Shown one piece after another: positions 52,806-61,233 of a stretch of DNA of 64,000 nucleotides. Numbering within the stretch: position 1 is the first letter of the stretch; each line of letters begins with the position of its first letter. A program made the position numbers and the translations under genes. The notes below the pieces were generated by a model. It was not told where the DNA came from and ran no database searches. It saw only the letters and a program-made list of their open reading frames with translations. Source of the stretch: Hyphomonadaceae bacterium (lineage in GTDB: Bacteria; Pseudomonadota; Alphaproteobacteria; Caulobacterales; Aquidulcibacteraceae); assembly GCA_019753105.1 (NCBI GenBank), contig JAIELJ010000001.1, forward strand, positions 52,725-116,724, given 5' to 3'.

Positions 52806-53612
52806 TCAAGCAGTGAAGAGCGTGTTGTAATCGAGCGGATTGCCGCGCTTGGACCAAAGCGCTTCGGAGTTGCCCGAGGCCAGGAAATCCGCTGTCGCCG
52901 CGGTGAGCGCTGCCATCGCAACATTGAACGTGCCGGTCGCAGCGCTGAGACGCTTGACGCCAAGTTCACGCAACGTCGCCGCGTTTGGCGCGCCGGGGCG
53001 AGCCATGACGTTGAGCGGCAAGCCCGCGCCGCGCGCCACTGACGCGATATCGTCGGCGCTCGCAATACCCGGAACAAACAAGCCACTGGCGCCGGCGTTC
53101 TTGATCGCGGCGGCGCGCTTCAGCGTTTCTTCGATCGCCTGCTCTGGCGGCACGAGTTGTTTCAAGATCACGTCGGTGCGCGCGTTGATGAAGAGGTTCA
53201 CGCCTGCCTGCTCAGCTGCGGTGCGGATCGCTTCGATCTTGCGAAGATGGAGGTCGTGCGGCTGCTTGCCGTCTTCGAGATTAATGCCGACAGCGCCGGC
53301 GCCGATGAACCTGCGCACATTCTCCGCCGCACCCTCCGGCGTATCGGCGTAACCAGCTTCCGCGTCGCACGTGATCGGTAGGCTCACCACCCGCGCGATC
53401 TCCTCGACGACCGTCACCAATTTCTCGGGCGGAAAGTGGTGCCCGTCCGCAAAGCCATGCGCCCACGCAACAGCCGCGCTCGAGGTCGCGATCGCTTTCG
53501 CGCCGGCTTCCTGGATCACGCGTGCGGATGCGGCGTCCCAGGCGTTCGGCAGAATGAGCAAATCTTGGTGCAGCGCATGGAAAGCGGCGGCGTCTTGGGG
53601 GCGTGCGGGCAT
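52806..53612 (-). CDS. Isocitrate lyase / PEP mutase superfamily enzyme
   Basis: 268 residues. The TIM-barrel signature of the superfamily is present: LPNAWDAASARVIQEAGA, SSAAVAWAHGFADG, LPITCDAEAGYAD (metal Asp/Glu), GAVGINLEDG and FINARTDV. The KKCGH motif of isocitrate and methylisocitrate lyases is absent, so it is closer to oxaloacetate decarboxylase or PEP-mutase-like proteins of unassigned substrate. Mg-dependent C-C or C-P chemistry on an oxoacid is expected. Confidence 0.9.
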   Translation of the reverse strand: MPARPQDAAAFHALHQDLLILPNAWDAASARVIQEAGAKAIATSSAAVAWAHGFADGHHFPPEKLVTVVEEIARVVSLPITCDAEAGYADTPEGAAENVRRFIGAGAVGINLEDGKQPHDLHLRKIEAIRTAAEQAGVNLFINARTDVILKQLVPPEQAIEETLKRAAAIKNAGASGLFVPGIASADDIASVARGAGLPLNVMARPGAPNAATLRELGVKRLSAATGTFNVAMAALTAATADFLASGNSEALWSKRGNPLDYNTLFTA

Positions 53613-53719
53613 GTTTATCTCCTCCGCCGGTATGTAGGGACGCCGCGCGCTGCAGGCTCGCCGAAATCGGACTTTGTCGCTCGCAAAGTCTTGGGATAAG
53701 CCTAGTCGCAGGGGGGGAC

Positions 53720-55774
53720 ATGGATCAGGAAGCGCCGCCGCAGCGGGACATTGCTACGGGCGCCAAAGTTGCGCCCGTGCCGGCGTGGGTCGATCTCGAA
53801 CCCTACGATACGCCCGCCACCGCCAACCCTCACTTCATCGCCAACGGCATCTGCGTACTGCTGAGCGATTCACAGATCGATCTGTGCGGGCCGGAGCGCG
53901 CCTGGTTTTACCGCCGCGCCGATTTGGTGACGGCAATGGCGGGCGCCGAGCAAGCGGCGCAGTTCAGCGTTACGTTCGATCCGGCGTTCGAGCATGTCGA
54001 AGTTCATGGCATCGCCGTCATCCGCGACGGTAAACGCACCGAATACGCACTGACGGCATTCTTCGAAGTGCTGCGCCGCGAGCGCAACATGGAGCGCCTC
54101 GTGTTCGATGGGCGCGTCACTATTCACGCGACCTTGCCTGACGTGCGTGCCGGCGATGTGGTCGAGACCATGTACTCGCTGCATGGCGGGAGAAAATCAT
54201 TATCAGGGCGCCACTCAGCGTTTCTCGGCCTCGATTGGGCGGTCGGCATTGTCGATGTGCGCATGCGCCAGCGTTGCCCTGAAACGCGCCGCATCCACGA
54301 GCGCACGTACAATGGCGCGCCGGAAGGCACGCAAACGATTGCCAACGGGATCATCGACCGGCGCTGGCGCACGTTCGAGCGACAAGGCATGCGCCATGAG
54401 CCGCTGGCGCCGCCTTGGGTGATCCAGGGTGCTGCCTTGCAGCTCTCGGAATGGAATGATTGGGGCGAAGCGGCAGCAGCATTCACGCCGCTCTATGAAG
54501 ACAATGGGCCCCTGCCAGCTGCGGTCGAGGCTGAGATCGCGCGCATCGGTGCGGCGGAGACAACCGCCTCTGGCCGCGCCGCCGCGATCCTACGCTTTAC
54601 GCAGAATGACGTACGCTATCTTGCGATCTCGATCGGCGAAGGCGGCTACACGCCACGCACGCTCGCAGAGATCGATCAGACCCGCTACGGCGATTGCAAA
54701 GACAAATCGAAGCTGTTCACGCAGATGGCCCGCCGCCTCGGCCTCGATGCGTGCCCAGCGCTTGTAAACACACGCGATGGCTATGCGCTGCCAGATTTTC
54801 TGCCGAGCGCGCAATTGTTCGACCATTGTGTCGTGCGCCTGTCGCTTGACGGTAAAGTCTATTGGCTCGACCCAACGCTCTCGGTTCAGCCCAGCCCGCT
54901 AAACATGGTGACGCAGTGCTATTACGGCTGGGGCTTGCCCTTGCGTGACGGCGTAACGGCGCTTGAGCGCATGCCGGATCCAGAGCCGCAGCTACTGCTG
55001 GAAACGGAAGAAAGCATCGTGCTCGGCGCAGCACCCAGCGATCCCGTCAAATATGAATGGCGCCACCGCTTCCGTGGCGTGCGCGCCGAGGCGCTGCGGA
55101 CACGCATCGCGCGCGACGGCGCCGTCAGCGTACTGAAGCATTACAGCGAAGATGTGCAGCGCGTCTGGCCAAAGGCGCATGTGGTGAAGCAAGAGATCGT
55201 CACCGACAATGTCGAGGCGAACTTCATCGTCGTCCACGAGAGCTACGATATCCATGAAGCATGGGCGCTCGGCGATGACGGGCAGTATCGCTTTGGCACG
55301 CACGACCTGATCATTCGCGGCACGCTCGCACGTCTCGATCCGGGCGAACGCAAGCACGATATTTATCTCGGACAACCCGGCCGCTATGCCCGCCGGGTGG
55401 AAGTGCGCACCGCGACGACGCACCAAGGCGGCTGGCGCCACAGCATCGCCGGCTCAGCCATTCAATTCACCGACGAAATGCGCATCATCGATCCGCACTT
55501 CCTGGTCATGGACCAATCGCTAGATTTGAAGGCGCTCGCGCTGCCGGCTTCGGAGGCCGAAACCTATCGCAGAGTCGTGCAAAAACTCGAAACCAACGAG
55601 CTGCTGCTGATTGAAAAAGCGCGTAACGGCAAGTTCATCAAAGCAAGCAATCAGCGTGAGAGCGCTTTGAGCGGCGCCGCGTTCTGGTTTGTCATCGCGA
55701 TCGCGCTGCTTGCGATTGGCGGCTTGGGTTACGTGTTCTATCTCGCGGCGCTTGAGGCCGCACGGGCGCCCTAA
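53720..55774 (+). CDS. DUF3857 and transglutaminase-like membrane protein
   Basis: 684 residues from the ATG at 53720, preceded by a G-run ribosome site. DUF3857 spans ~40-230. A transglutaminase fold follows with Cys in TRYGDCKDKSKLF, His in LFDHCVVRLSL and Asp in YWLDPT. One helix near the C-terminus (FWFVIAIALLAIGGLGYVFYL) anchors it; no signal peptide, so the orientation is uncertain. Relatives are usually periplasmic or surface proteins of unknown substrate. It converges with the methyltransferase gene, overlapping by 4 bases. Confidence 0.85.
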   Translation: MDQEAPPQRDIATGAKVAPVPAWVDLEPYDTPATANPHFIANGICVLLSDSQIDLCGPERAWFYRRADLVTAMAGAEQAAQFSVTFDPAFEHVEVHGIAVIRDGKRTEYALTAFFEVLRRERNMERLVFDGRVTIHATLPDVRAGDVVETMYSLHGGRKSLSGRHSAFLGLDWAVGIVDVRMRQRCPETRRIHERTYNGAPEGTQTIANGIIDRRWRTFERQGMRHEPLAPPWVIQGAALQLSEWNDWGEAAAAFTPLYEDNGPLPAAVEAEIARIGAAETTASGRAAAILRFTQNDVRYLAISIGEGGYTPRTLAEIDQTRYGDCKDKSKLFTQMARRLGLDACPALVNTRDGYALPDFLPSAQLFDHCVVRLSLDGKVYWLDPTLSVQPSPLNMVTQCYYGWGLPLRDGVTALERMPDPEPQLLLETEESIVLGAAPSDPVKYEWRHRFRGVRAEALRTRIARDGAVSVLKHYSEDVQRVWPKAHVVKQEIVTDNVEANFIVVHESYDIHEAWALGDDGQYRFGTHDLIIRGTLARLDPGERKHDIYLGQPGRYARRVEVRTATTHQGGWRHSIAGSAIQFTDEMRIIDPHFLVMDQSLDLKALALPASEAETYRRVVQKLETNELLLIEKARNGKFIKASNQRESALSGAAFWFVIAIALLAIGGLGYVFYLAALEAARAP

Positions 55775-56517
55775 CCAATCTTGCGTGTGTGAATGATCAC
55801 GCTGTGATGGCCGCCGTGATTGAGCGGTTCCAGATACATCGGGCCAAACCCGTCGCGCGTGAGCAGCGCGATGACACGCGCGAGATCGTAATCGTACATC
55901 ATGATCAGGCCGGGCTTGGCCAAAAGATGATGCAGCAGATGCGCGATAGCCTGTTGCGGCGCCTTCAACCAGCTCGGGCCTCTGAGATGCGCGTCGCGGC
56001 CGGTGGTGACATGCAACGTCAAGGAACCACCGCGCGCGGTCAGCGCCGACAAGCGCTCAATGAAGCCATACCCTCGCTTAGGCTCGATATGTTGCAGCAC
56101 GATGTAGGAATTGACCCAGTCAAACGCGCCCTTTACCTCGTCGAGCGATGCGACGACGCTGGCATTGCTTAAGCCCGCTTCCGCGAGATGCGCCGCACAG
56201 CGTTCGCGCATGCCGGCGGAGCTATCGACGCCCACCGCGCGCGTGGCGCGTTTGGCCATCGGAATGAGCAAGCGGCCGACGCCGCAACCGAAGTCCAAAG
56301 CGGCGCCGATCTCTGCGGGCGCACCGAGCCTTTGCTCAAGCGACGCGCGCAACCACGGAATGAAGCTCTCGCCGCTCTCAAAGAACGTCGCGCGCTTTTC
56401 GCTATCGAGCGATTGCTGACCGACGAAATCGGGATGCGTGTAGACGCCCCAATAGGGTTGGTTCGCGCCGAGAGTCTCCCAGTCGCGATCGGTATCGCGG
56501 CGGAAGATGCCGCTCAA
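55771..56517 (-). CDS. Class I SAM-dependent methyltransferase
   Basis: 248 residues. Motif I ALDFGCGVGRLLIPMAKRA and acidic residue AVGVDSS bind SAM; YIVLQHIEPKRGYGFIERL and SLTLHVTTG complete the fold. The start is best placed at a TTG (56517) that shares bases with the TGA of the zinc-finger gene; no ATG lies between it and the domain, and the upstream frame is the shadow of the zinc-finger gene and beyond. Substrate unknown. Coupled translation with the zf-CHCC gene is likely. Confidence 0.82.
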   Translation of the reverse strand: MSGIFRRDTDRDWETLGANQPYWGVYTHPDFVGQQSLDSEKRATFFESGESFIPWLRASLEQRLGAPAEIGAALDFGCGVGRLLIPMAKRATRAVGVDSSAGMRERCAAHLAEAGLSNASVVASLDEVKGAFDWVNSYIVLQHIEPKRGYGFIERLSALTARGGSLTLHVTTGRDAHLRGPSWLKAPQQAIAHLLHHLLAKPGLIMMYDYDLARVIALLTRDGFGPMYLEPLNHGGHHSVIIHTRKIG

Positions 56518-56738
56518 TGGCCGTCCGCGCCGTCGGCCAGCACGAAGCGCCGGTCGCAATAGAGGCACTCGACGAAATTTTCTTCGCCCATGTCGTAGAA
56601 TACGACCGGATGGCCGAGCGCGCCCCCGCCGCCATCGCACTTCACCCGCTTCGACGTCACCGTAACCACTTCCGGCGCAGGGATCGCGTTGGGATCGCCC
56701 GGCGTCATCTGGTCGGTGTTGGGGTTGTGCTTCGTCAT
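56514..56738 (-). CDS. zf-CHCC (NDUFS6-like) zinc-finger protein
   Basis: 74 residues. The zinc site is VKCDGG..., ALGHPVVFYDMG and VECLYCDRRFVL: Cys, His, Cys, Cys, as in the zf-CHCC family. In mitochondria the homolog NDUFS6 is a complex I accessory subunit; alphaproteobacteria carry this free-standing form. It precedes a methyltransferase gene, its TGA sharing bases with the TTG start of that gene. Confidence 0.9.
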   Translation of the reverse strand: MTKHNPNTDQMTPGDPNAIPAPEVVTVTSKRVKCDGGGGALGHPVVFYDMGEENFVECLYCDRRFVLADGADGH

Positions 56739-56826
56739 TCTTTGGCAGTCCGGGTTGAAGCGCAGCGCGCGCGCCCGTACCTAGAGCGCATCGCGCGCCC
56801 AGGCAATGCGGCGCCCCGGACCTCTC

Positions 56827-57771
56827 ATGCTCGCACCCACATCGCCGCCCGACAACGCCATCGAAGCCCGCGGCCTCGACAAGACTTACCGCGCCCAGGG
56901 CAAGGGCAAGACGGTGCATGCGCTGAAGACGGTCGACCTGGTGATCCCACGTGGCTCGTTCTTTGGGCTGCTGGGGCCGAACGGCGCCGGCAAATCGACC
57001 TTTATCAACATCCTCGGCGGCCTGGTCGTGAAGAGCGGTGGAACCGCGTCGATCTGGGGCCACGATATCGACGCCGATCCGATGAATGCGCGCGGCGCCA
57101 TCGGTATCGTGCCGCAAGAACTGAACATGGACCCCTTCTTCTCCCCCGGCGAAGCTTTGGAGATCCAGGCTGGCTATTACGGCGTGCCGAAGAGTGAGCG
57201 GAAGACGGAAGAGATTCTCCGCGCCGTCGGCCTTTGGGATAAGCGCGATGCGTATGCGCGGACTTTGTCCGGCGGCATGAAGCGGCGTTTGCTAGTGGCG
57301 AAGGCGATGGTGCATGCGCCGCCGGTTCTGGTGCTGGATGAGCCGACAGCGGGCGTCGACGTCGAGCTACGCCGCCAGCTTTGGGATTATGTGCGCTCGC
57401 TGCACGCACAGGGCGTCACGATCGTGCTGACGACGCACTATCTCGAAGAAGCGCAAGAGCTCTGCGATACGATCGCGATCATCAACCACGGCAATGTCAT
57501 CGCCTGCGAACCGACGCACAAACTGATCTCGCGTTTGGACCAAAAGACTTTGGTTGTGACACCGCAAGCGCCGATCATGGCGCCAGTCGCTGGCTTTGAA
57601 GACGTTACCTTCGCGATGCGCCCGAGCGGCGCGTTCGCCGTCACCTACAGCACCGGCCAGCACAGCGTCGAAGAAATGCTCGACCGCGTCCGCAACGCCG
57701 GCGTCGCAATCAAAGATCTCTCGATCGAAGAGCCGGATTTGGAAGACGTGTTTGTGAAGTTGACGTCCTGA
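56827..57771 (+). CDS. ABC transporter ATP-binding protein without adjacent permease
   Basis: 314 residues. Walker A LLGPNGAGKSTFINIL, signature TLSGGMKRRLLVAKAM, Walker B VLVLDEPTAGVD and the H loop LTTHYLEEA are intact. The C-terminal ~80-residue extension fits ABC-2-type exporters of the YadG/DrrA group, which work with a YadH-type permease. No such permease follows: a palindromic repeat and an aldo/keto reductase gene come next. The start at 56827 (MLAPTSPPD) is used; an in-frame ATG lies 7 codons upstream. Confidence 0.93.
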   Translation: MLAPTSPPDNAIEARGLDKTYRAQGKGKTVHALKTVDLVIPRGSFFGLLGPNGAGKSTFINILGGLVVKSGGTASIWGHDIDADPMNARGAIGIVPQELNMDPFFSPGEALEIQAGYYGVPKSERKTEEILRAVGLWDKRDAYARTLSGGMKRRLLVAKAMVHAPPVLVLDEPTAGVDVELRRQLWDYVRSLHAQGVTIVLTTHYLEEAQELCDTIAIINHGNVIACEPTHKLISRLDQKTLVVTPQAPIMAPVAGFEDVTFAMRPSGAFAVTYSTGQHSVEEMLDRVRNAGVAIKDLSIEEPDLEDVFVKLTS

Positions 57772-57869
57772 GTCATTCCAGACGCGCGACAGCGCGATCT
57801 GGAAACCAGGGCAAACGCAATGCTGGTGGCCCTGGATTCCAGATCAGCCTCCGGCTGTCTGGAATGACT
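57771..57869. repeat. Palindromic intergenic repeat, copy 2
   Basis: 99 bases with outer arms AGTCATTCCAGA / TCTGGAATGACT and inner CCAGGGC / GCCCTGG around CAAACGC. It has the same architecture as 22415-22521. The left arm starts on the last base of the ABC gene's stop codon. Confidence 0.8.
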
Positions 57870-57886
57870 GGAGAAGGATAGATGCC

Positions 57887-58870
57887 GTGAAATACACAAA
57901 TCTCGGTCGCTCCGGCCTTAAAGTCTCGCGCATCTGCCTCGGCACGATGGCTTACGCGGATGCTTCGAAAGGCAACCATCCCTGGGCGCTCAATGAGGAA
58001 GCGGCACAGCCGTTTTACAAGCGCGCGGTAGAAGCCGGGATCAATTTCTTCGATACGGCCAACGTCTATTCGCTCGGCACCAGCGAGGAAATCCTCGGCC
58101 GCGCCATCAAGAAATACGCCCAGCGCGACGAGATCGTCATCGCCACAAAGGTTCACGGCGAGATGCGCGCGAACGACCCGAATGGCAAAGGCCTCTCGCG
58201 CAAGCACATCTTCGGCGAAATCGATGCAAGCTTGAAGCGGCTCGGCACGGACTATGTCGATCTCTACCAAATCCACCGACTCGATCCGGAAACGCCGATC
58301 GAGGAAACGCTGGAAGCGCTGCATGATGTCGTCAAAAGCGGCAAGGCGCGTTACATCGGCGCCTCATCGATGTGGGCGTGGCAGTTCATGCAGGCTTTGG
58401 CGCTGCAAAGTGCGAATGGCTGGACGCGGTTCGTCTCGATGCAGAACCATCTCAACCTGCTCTACCGCGAAGAAGAGCGCGAAATGCTGCCGCTCTGCAT
58501 CAATCAGGGCATCGGCGTGATCCCGTGGTCGCCGCTGGCGCGCGGGCGTTTGGCTCGGACGAACGATGTGAAGACCGAGCGCAGCGAAACCGATCGCTTC
58601 GGGCAGTATCTCTACAAGAAGACGCTCGATGCCGACGCGGCTGTGATCGACGCCGTGGGCGAGATTGCGAAAGCGCGCGATCTGCCGCGCGCGCAAGTGG
58701 CGCTAGCGTGGTTGCTGGCGAAGCCTGGCGTGACCGCGCCGATTGTCGGCGCGACGAAGCCGGAACAGCTGGAAGATTCCATTGCCGCCGTGGACGTCAC
58801 GCTTTCGCCCGACGAGATCGCCAAACTTGAGGCGCCTTATGTTCCCCACCCTGTCGCGGGATTTGCGTGA
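57887..58870 (+). CDS. Aldo/keto reductase
   Basis: 327 residues. NAD(P)H-dependent (beta/alpha)8 enzyme. Start MKYTNLGRSGLKVSRICLGTM is standard for the YajO/Tas-like group. The catalytic set is Asp (FFDTANVYS), Tyr of the same segment, Lys (VIATKVHGEM) and His (LYQIHRLD). The start is GTG at 57887 with GGAGAAGGA upstream. Physiological substrate unknown. First gene of a three-gene operon with DUF2277 and a tautomerase. Confidence 0.94.
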   Translation: MKYTNLGRSGLKVSRICLGTMAYADASKGNHPWALNEEAAQPFYKRAVEAGINFFDTANVYSLGTSEEILGRAIKKYAQRDEIVIATKVHGEMRANDPNGKGLSRKHIFGEIDASLKRLGTDYVDLYQIHRLDPETPIEETLEALHDVVKSGKARYIGASSMWAWQFMQALALQSANGWTRFVSMQNHLNLLYREEEREMLPLCINQGIGVIPWSPLARGRLARTNDVKTERSETDRFGQYLYKKTLDADAAVIDAVGEIAKARDLPRAQVALAWLLAKPGVTAPIVGATKPEQLEDSIAAVDVTLSPDEIAKLEAPYVPHPVAGFA

Positions 58871-59151
58871 TGTGCCGCAATATCAAGACGCTCTACAATT
58901 TCGCCCCGCCCGCGACGGACGACGAGATCCGCGCCGCGTCGCTGCAATTCGTGCGCAAGCTCTCGGGCTACAACACGCCGTCTAAGGCCAACGAAGAAGC
59001 CTTCAACGCGGCGATCGAGGACGTCTTCGACGCCGCCAAGCGGCTCATCTTCTCGCTCGAAACCAACGCGCCGCCGCGCGACCGCGAGGTCGAAGCGGCG
59101 AAAGCCAAAGCACGCAACGCCGAACGCTTCGGCAAACCAGCGGACGCCTAA
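58870..59151 (+). CDS. DUF2277 protein
   Basis: 93 residues beginning MCRNIKTLYNFAPPATDDEI, the nearly invariant N-terminus of DUF2277. The ATG overlaps the TGA of the reductase gene (TGATG). SLQFVRKLSGYNTPSKANEEAF is the second conserved block. Function unknown; members often sit near metabolic reductases. Confidence 0.93.
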   Translation: MCRNIKTLYNFAPPATDDEIRAASLQFVRKLSGYNTPSKANEEAFNAAIEDVFDAAKRLIFSLETNAPPRDREVEAAKAKARNAERFGKPADA

Positions 59152-59351
59152 TGCCCTACGTCAACATCAAGATCACCAAGACTGGCGCGACGCCTGAGCA
59201 AAAAGCCGAGCTGATCAAGGGCGCCACCGAGCTGCTGCAGCGCGTGCTCAACAAGAATCCGGCGACGACTGTCGTCGTGATCGATGAGGTCGAGACCGAC
59301 AATTGGGGCGTCGGCGGCGAGACCGTGACCGCGCGCAACGCTAAGACGTAG
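59151..59351 (+). CDS. 4-oxalocrotonate tautomerase family protein
   Basis: 66 residues. Pro directly follows the initiator Met (MPYVNIKITKTGATPEQK) and is the catalytic base after Met removal. It has the size of the classic 4-OT monomer, which forms hexamers. The role is tautomerisation of a 2-hydroxydienoate-like or other enol; the actual substrate is unknown. The start overlaps the preceding stop by one base. Confidence 0.92.
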   Translation: MPYVNIKITKTGATPEQKAELIKGATELLQRVLNKNPATTVVVIDEVETDNWGVGGETVTARNAKT

Positions 59352-59709
59352 CGAGTCTGCGCCAGACATCGAACAGCACCAGCGCCAGCGGTGCGAGTGC
59401 GATCGTATCGATGAGGGCGATCATGCGCAGCTGCTCCGGCGCGCCGCCTAGCACGTACGCCGCGAGAAAACCCAGCACGCTGATCGACACCACCAAGGCC
59501 GCGCTAACCCGCGCCGCCGGTACGAAGGCCCCCAGCAGGCACGCTGCTGCGACCGCCAGAAACAGAACGCCGCGGTGGGTGAGCATCACATCGAGCGCGC
59601 CGCTGCTTTCGATGCCGTACATGCGCTGGCGGAGAACGGGCGAAAACGTGGCCAGAGCCGGCGGCGTGTGCACCAGCACGAGCGCCAGCCAAGCAGCCAC
59701 GACCAACAT
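59341..59709 (-). CDS. Small membrane protein of unknown function
   Basis: 122 residues with about four helices (MLVVAAWLALVLVHTPPALA, GVLFLAVAAACLLGAFVP, ALVVSISVLGFLAAYVLGG, IALIDTIALAPLALVLFDVW). No motif is recognised. Similar small proteins are often misannotated as phosphopantetheine adenylyltransferase. It shares one base with the methyltransferase stop codon upstream, so the two may be co-expressed under MarR control. Confidence 0.65.
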   Translation of the reverse strand: MLVVAAWLALVLVHTPPALATFSPVLRQRMYGIESSGALDVMLTHRGVLFLAVAAACLLGAFVPAARVSAALVVSISVLGFLAAYVLGGAPEQLRMIALIDTIALAPLALVLFDVWRRLATS

Positions 59710-60371
59710 CAGTCTGGCCGTTCTGCCAAAATGCTCACCGCGAGCAGACGCGATCCATCCGGCGCGCAGCGTTCGTCGATGATGCGCCAGCCTTGCGCTT
59801 TCAGCAGCGCGCTTGCACGGGCAATATGCTCCATGCCGCGTCCGGCGCCGTAGGCTTTGGTGGGGCGTTCGGGGTTGGCGGCGCGCTGGGTGATCACGAA
59901 ACGTCCGCGCGGCGCAAGCACTCGCGCCACTTCGCGCAAGCCACGCGCCGGATCGGACCAGTGCTTGAACGAGTTCACGGCGAATGCGCCGTCAAACATC
60001 ATGTCGCGGAACGGCAGATCGGCAACGCCCGCGCGCATGGTGACGGCGCGGCCTTGGAGCACGGCGCCGTGCACGGCGTGTGCCGCGCAATGTGAGGCCG
60101 TCGGCGATTGATCGATGCCCGCGACAAAGCCATTGCGCCCCACCCGCTTCAGCGCCGCGCGCAAGCCCATGCCAGGGCCGCAGCCCAGTTCGATGAGGCT
60201 CATGCCGGGCGCGGGGTTGAGCGTGTCGAGCGCCGCCTTGTTCTGACGATTGTTCTTCAGCGCCATCGCGCCGAGCGCGAGGCCCCCTGTAAAGCCGCGC
60301 GGGTCTCCCCAGATACAATCGACGCCCACACACGGCTCGGTGTGCTTGGGGGCCGTCATTGACGCGCGCAT
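59709..60371 (-). CDS. Class I SAM-dependent methyltransferase under MarR control
   Basis: 220 residues from the ATG at 60371, which has GGAG 6 bases upstream; an ATG at 60383 is inside the operator and lacks a site. Motif I is SLIELGCGPGMGLRAAL, then GIDQS (acidic loop is D), and DGAFAVNSFKHWSDPARGL is the UbiE-like substrate region with ARVLAPRGRFVITQ. Substrate unknown. Divergent from marR with an operator between; the regulator may respond to the compound this enzyme modifies. Confidence 0.87.
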   Translation of the reverse strand: MRASMTAPKHTEPCVGVDCIWGDPRGFTGGLALGAMALKNNRQNKAALDTLNPAPGMSLIELGCGPGMGLRAALKRVGRNGFVAGIDQSPTASHCAAHAVHGAVLQGRAVTMRAGVADLPFRDMMFDGAFAVNSFKHWSDPARGLREVARVLAPRGRFVITQRAANPERPTKAYGAGRGMEHIARASALLKAQGWRIIDERCAPDGSRLLAVSILAERPD

Positions 60372-60380
60372 GGGTGTCTC

Positions 60381-60423
60381 CATAATGACAATTCAGCTGT
60401 CAGTTATGACAAGTGGATTGTCA
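60381..60423. promoter_or_regulatory. Tandem palindromic operator between methyltransferase and MarR genes
   Basis: TGACA-ATTCAGC-TGTCA (60387-60403) is one palindrome, flanked by CATAA and TTATG. A second, TGACAA-GTGGA-TTGTCA (60407-60423), overlaps the GTG at 60413. Both carry TGACA half-sites and so probably bind the same MarR dimer twice. Confidence 0.65.
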
Positions 60424-60868
60424 AGTGAAAAAGCCCCAACAAGCGACGCCGGAAGACTTGCTCGAGTTCTCCGTCTCGGTGATCGAACTCTATTTCCGCA
60501 TCGAGGCCGTAACCCAGGCGGCGGCGGGCTTTGCCAGCGCCGGCGGCGAATGGGGCTGCCTGCGCACGTTGATCAAGGAAGGGCCGATGACGGTGCCGGA
60601 AATGGCGCGCACGCGGCCGATCTCACGCCAGCATTGTCAGACCATGTGCAACGCGCTCGAAGCGCAAGGCTTGGTCGAGTTTGTCGATAATCCGAAGCAC
60701 AAGAGGTCGAAGCTGGTGCGCCCGACGAAGAAGGGCCGCGCGCGCTTTGAGAGCATGCGCAAGCAATTCGTGGACGCCGCCGGCGTCTATTCGCCCTTCT
60801 TCACCACTGGCGAGCTAAGCGCCGCCACCGATGTCTGCCGCCGCGCACGCGACATGATCCAAGTTTAA
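60413..60868 (+). CDS. MarR-family transcriptional regulator
   Basis: 151 residues from the GTG at 60413, or 147 from the GTG at 60425; neither has a clear ribosome site. The winged helix covers residues ~45-105: GEWGCLRTLIKEGPMTVPE, MARTRPISRQHCQTMCNALEAQGLVE and the wing DNPKHKRSKLVRPTKKGRA. It should repress itself and the divergent methyltransferase gene via two palindromes at the start. Ligand unknown. Confidence 0.92.
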   Translation: MDCQVKKPQQATPEDLLEFSVSVIELYFRIEAVTQAAAGFASAGGEWGCLRTLIKEGPMTVPEMARTRPISRQHCQTMCNALEAQGLVEFVDNPKHKRSKLVRPTKKGRARFESMRKQFVDAAGVYSPFFTTGELSAATDVCRRARDMIQV

Positions 60869-61233
60869 AGAAGGCAAACGGCGTAATCGGCAGGTCCCGC
60901 ACGCGGGCCACCCTCGGTTTGCTCGAACACCCAAGACACGCCGCGCGGCACGCCGCGGCAATCAGGGTTCTCCGGCCCCGTATCGACAATGCAGAACTTC
61001 AATGCGCCGTCGCGCGCAAACCAGAATTCGCGCCCCTCGACACGCGCGAGCGATGCATCGTGACCGGCGCGCGCCGCCTCGCGATAGAGAGCGGGTTCAG
61101 CGGGCGGCGGCGCGACGCGCCACGATGTGTCTCCATCATGGCCGCAGTGAAAGTCAGCGTGCATCGCGCCAAGACTGGCGCAGCCGGAAAGCCCAAGACT
61201 CGCTAAGACCAGAAACGAGGCCAGCGCTTTCAC
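60865..61233 (-). CDS. Small lipoprotein of unknown function
   Basis: 122 residues from the GTG at 61233, which shares its G with the TAG of the DUF4956 gene (TAGTG). This start gives a compact signal peptide MKALASFLVLASLGLSGC with the lipobox Cys at 18; a TTG five codons upstream is an alternative. The mature part has Cys in DFHCGHDGD, FCIVDTG, DCRG and YAVCLL. No domain is recognised. Likely coupled to, and perhaps a partner of, the DUF4956 protein. Confidence 0.7.
   Translation of the reverse strand: MKALASFLVLASLGLSGCASLGAMHADFHCGHDGDTSWRVAPPPAEPALYREAARAGHDASLARVEGREFWFARDGALKFCIVDTGPENPDCRGVPRGVSWVFEQTEGGPRAGPADYAVCLL

Noticed and set aside
56518..57117. Long N-terminal part of the methyltransferase frame
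   Set aside because: It crosses the zf-CHCC gene and the divergent ABC ATPase gene in other frames; no family resemblance.
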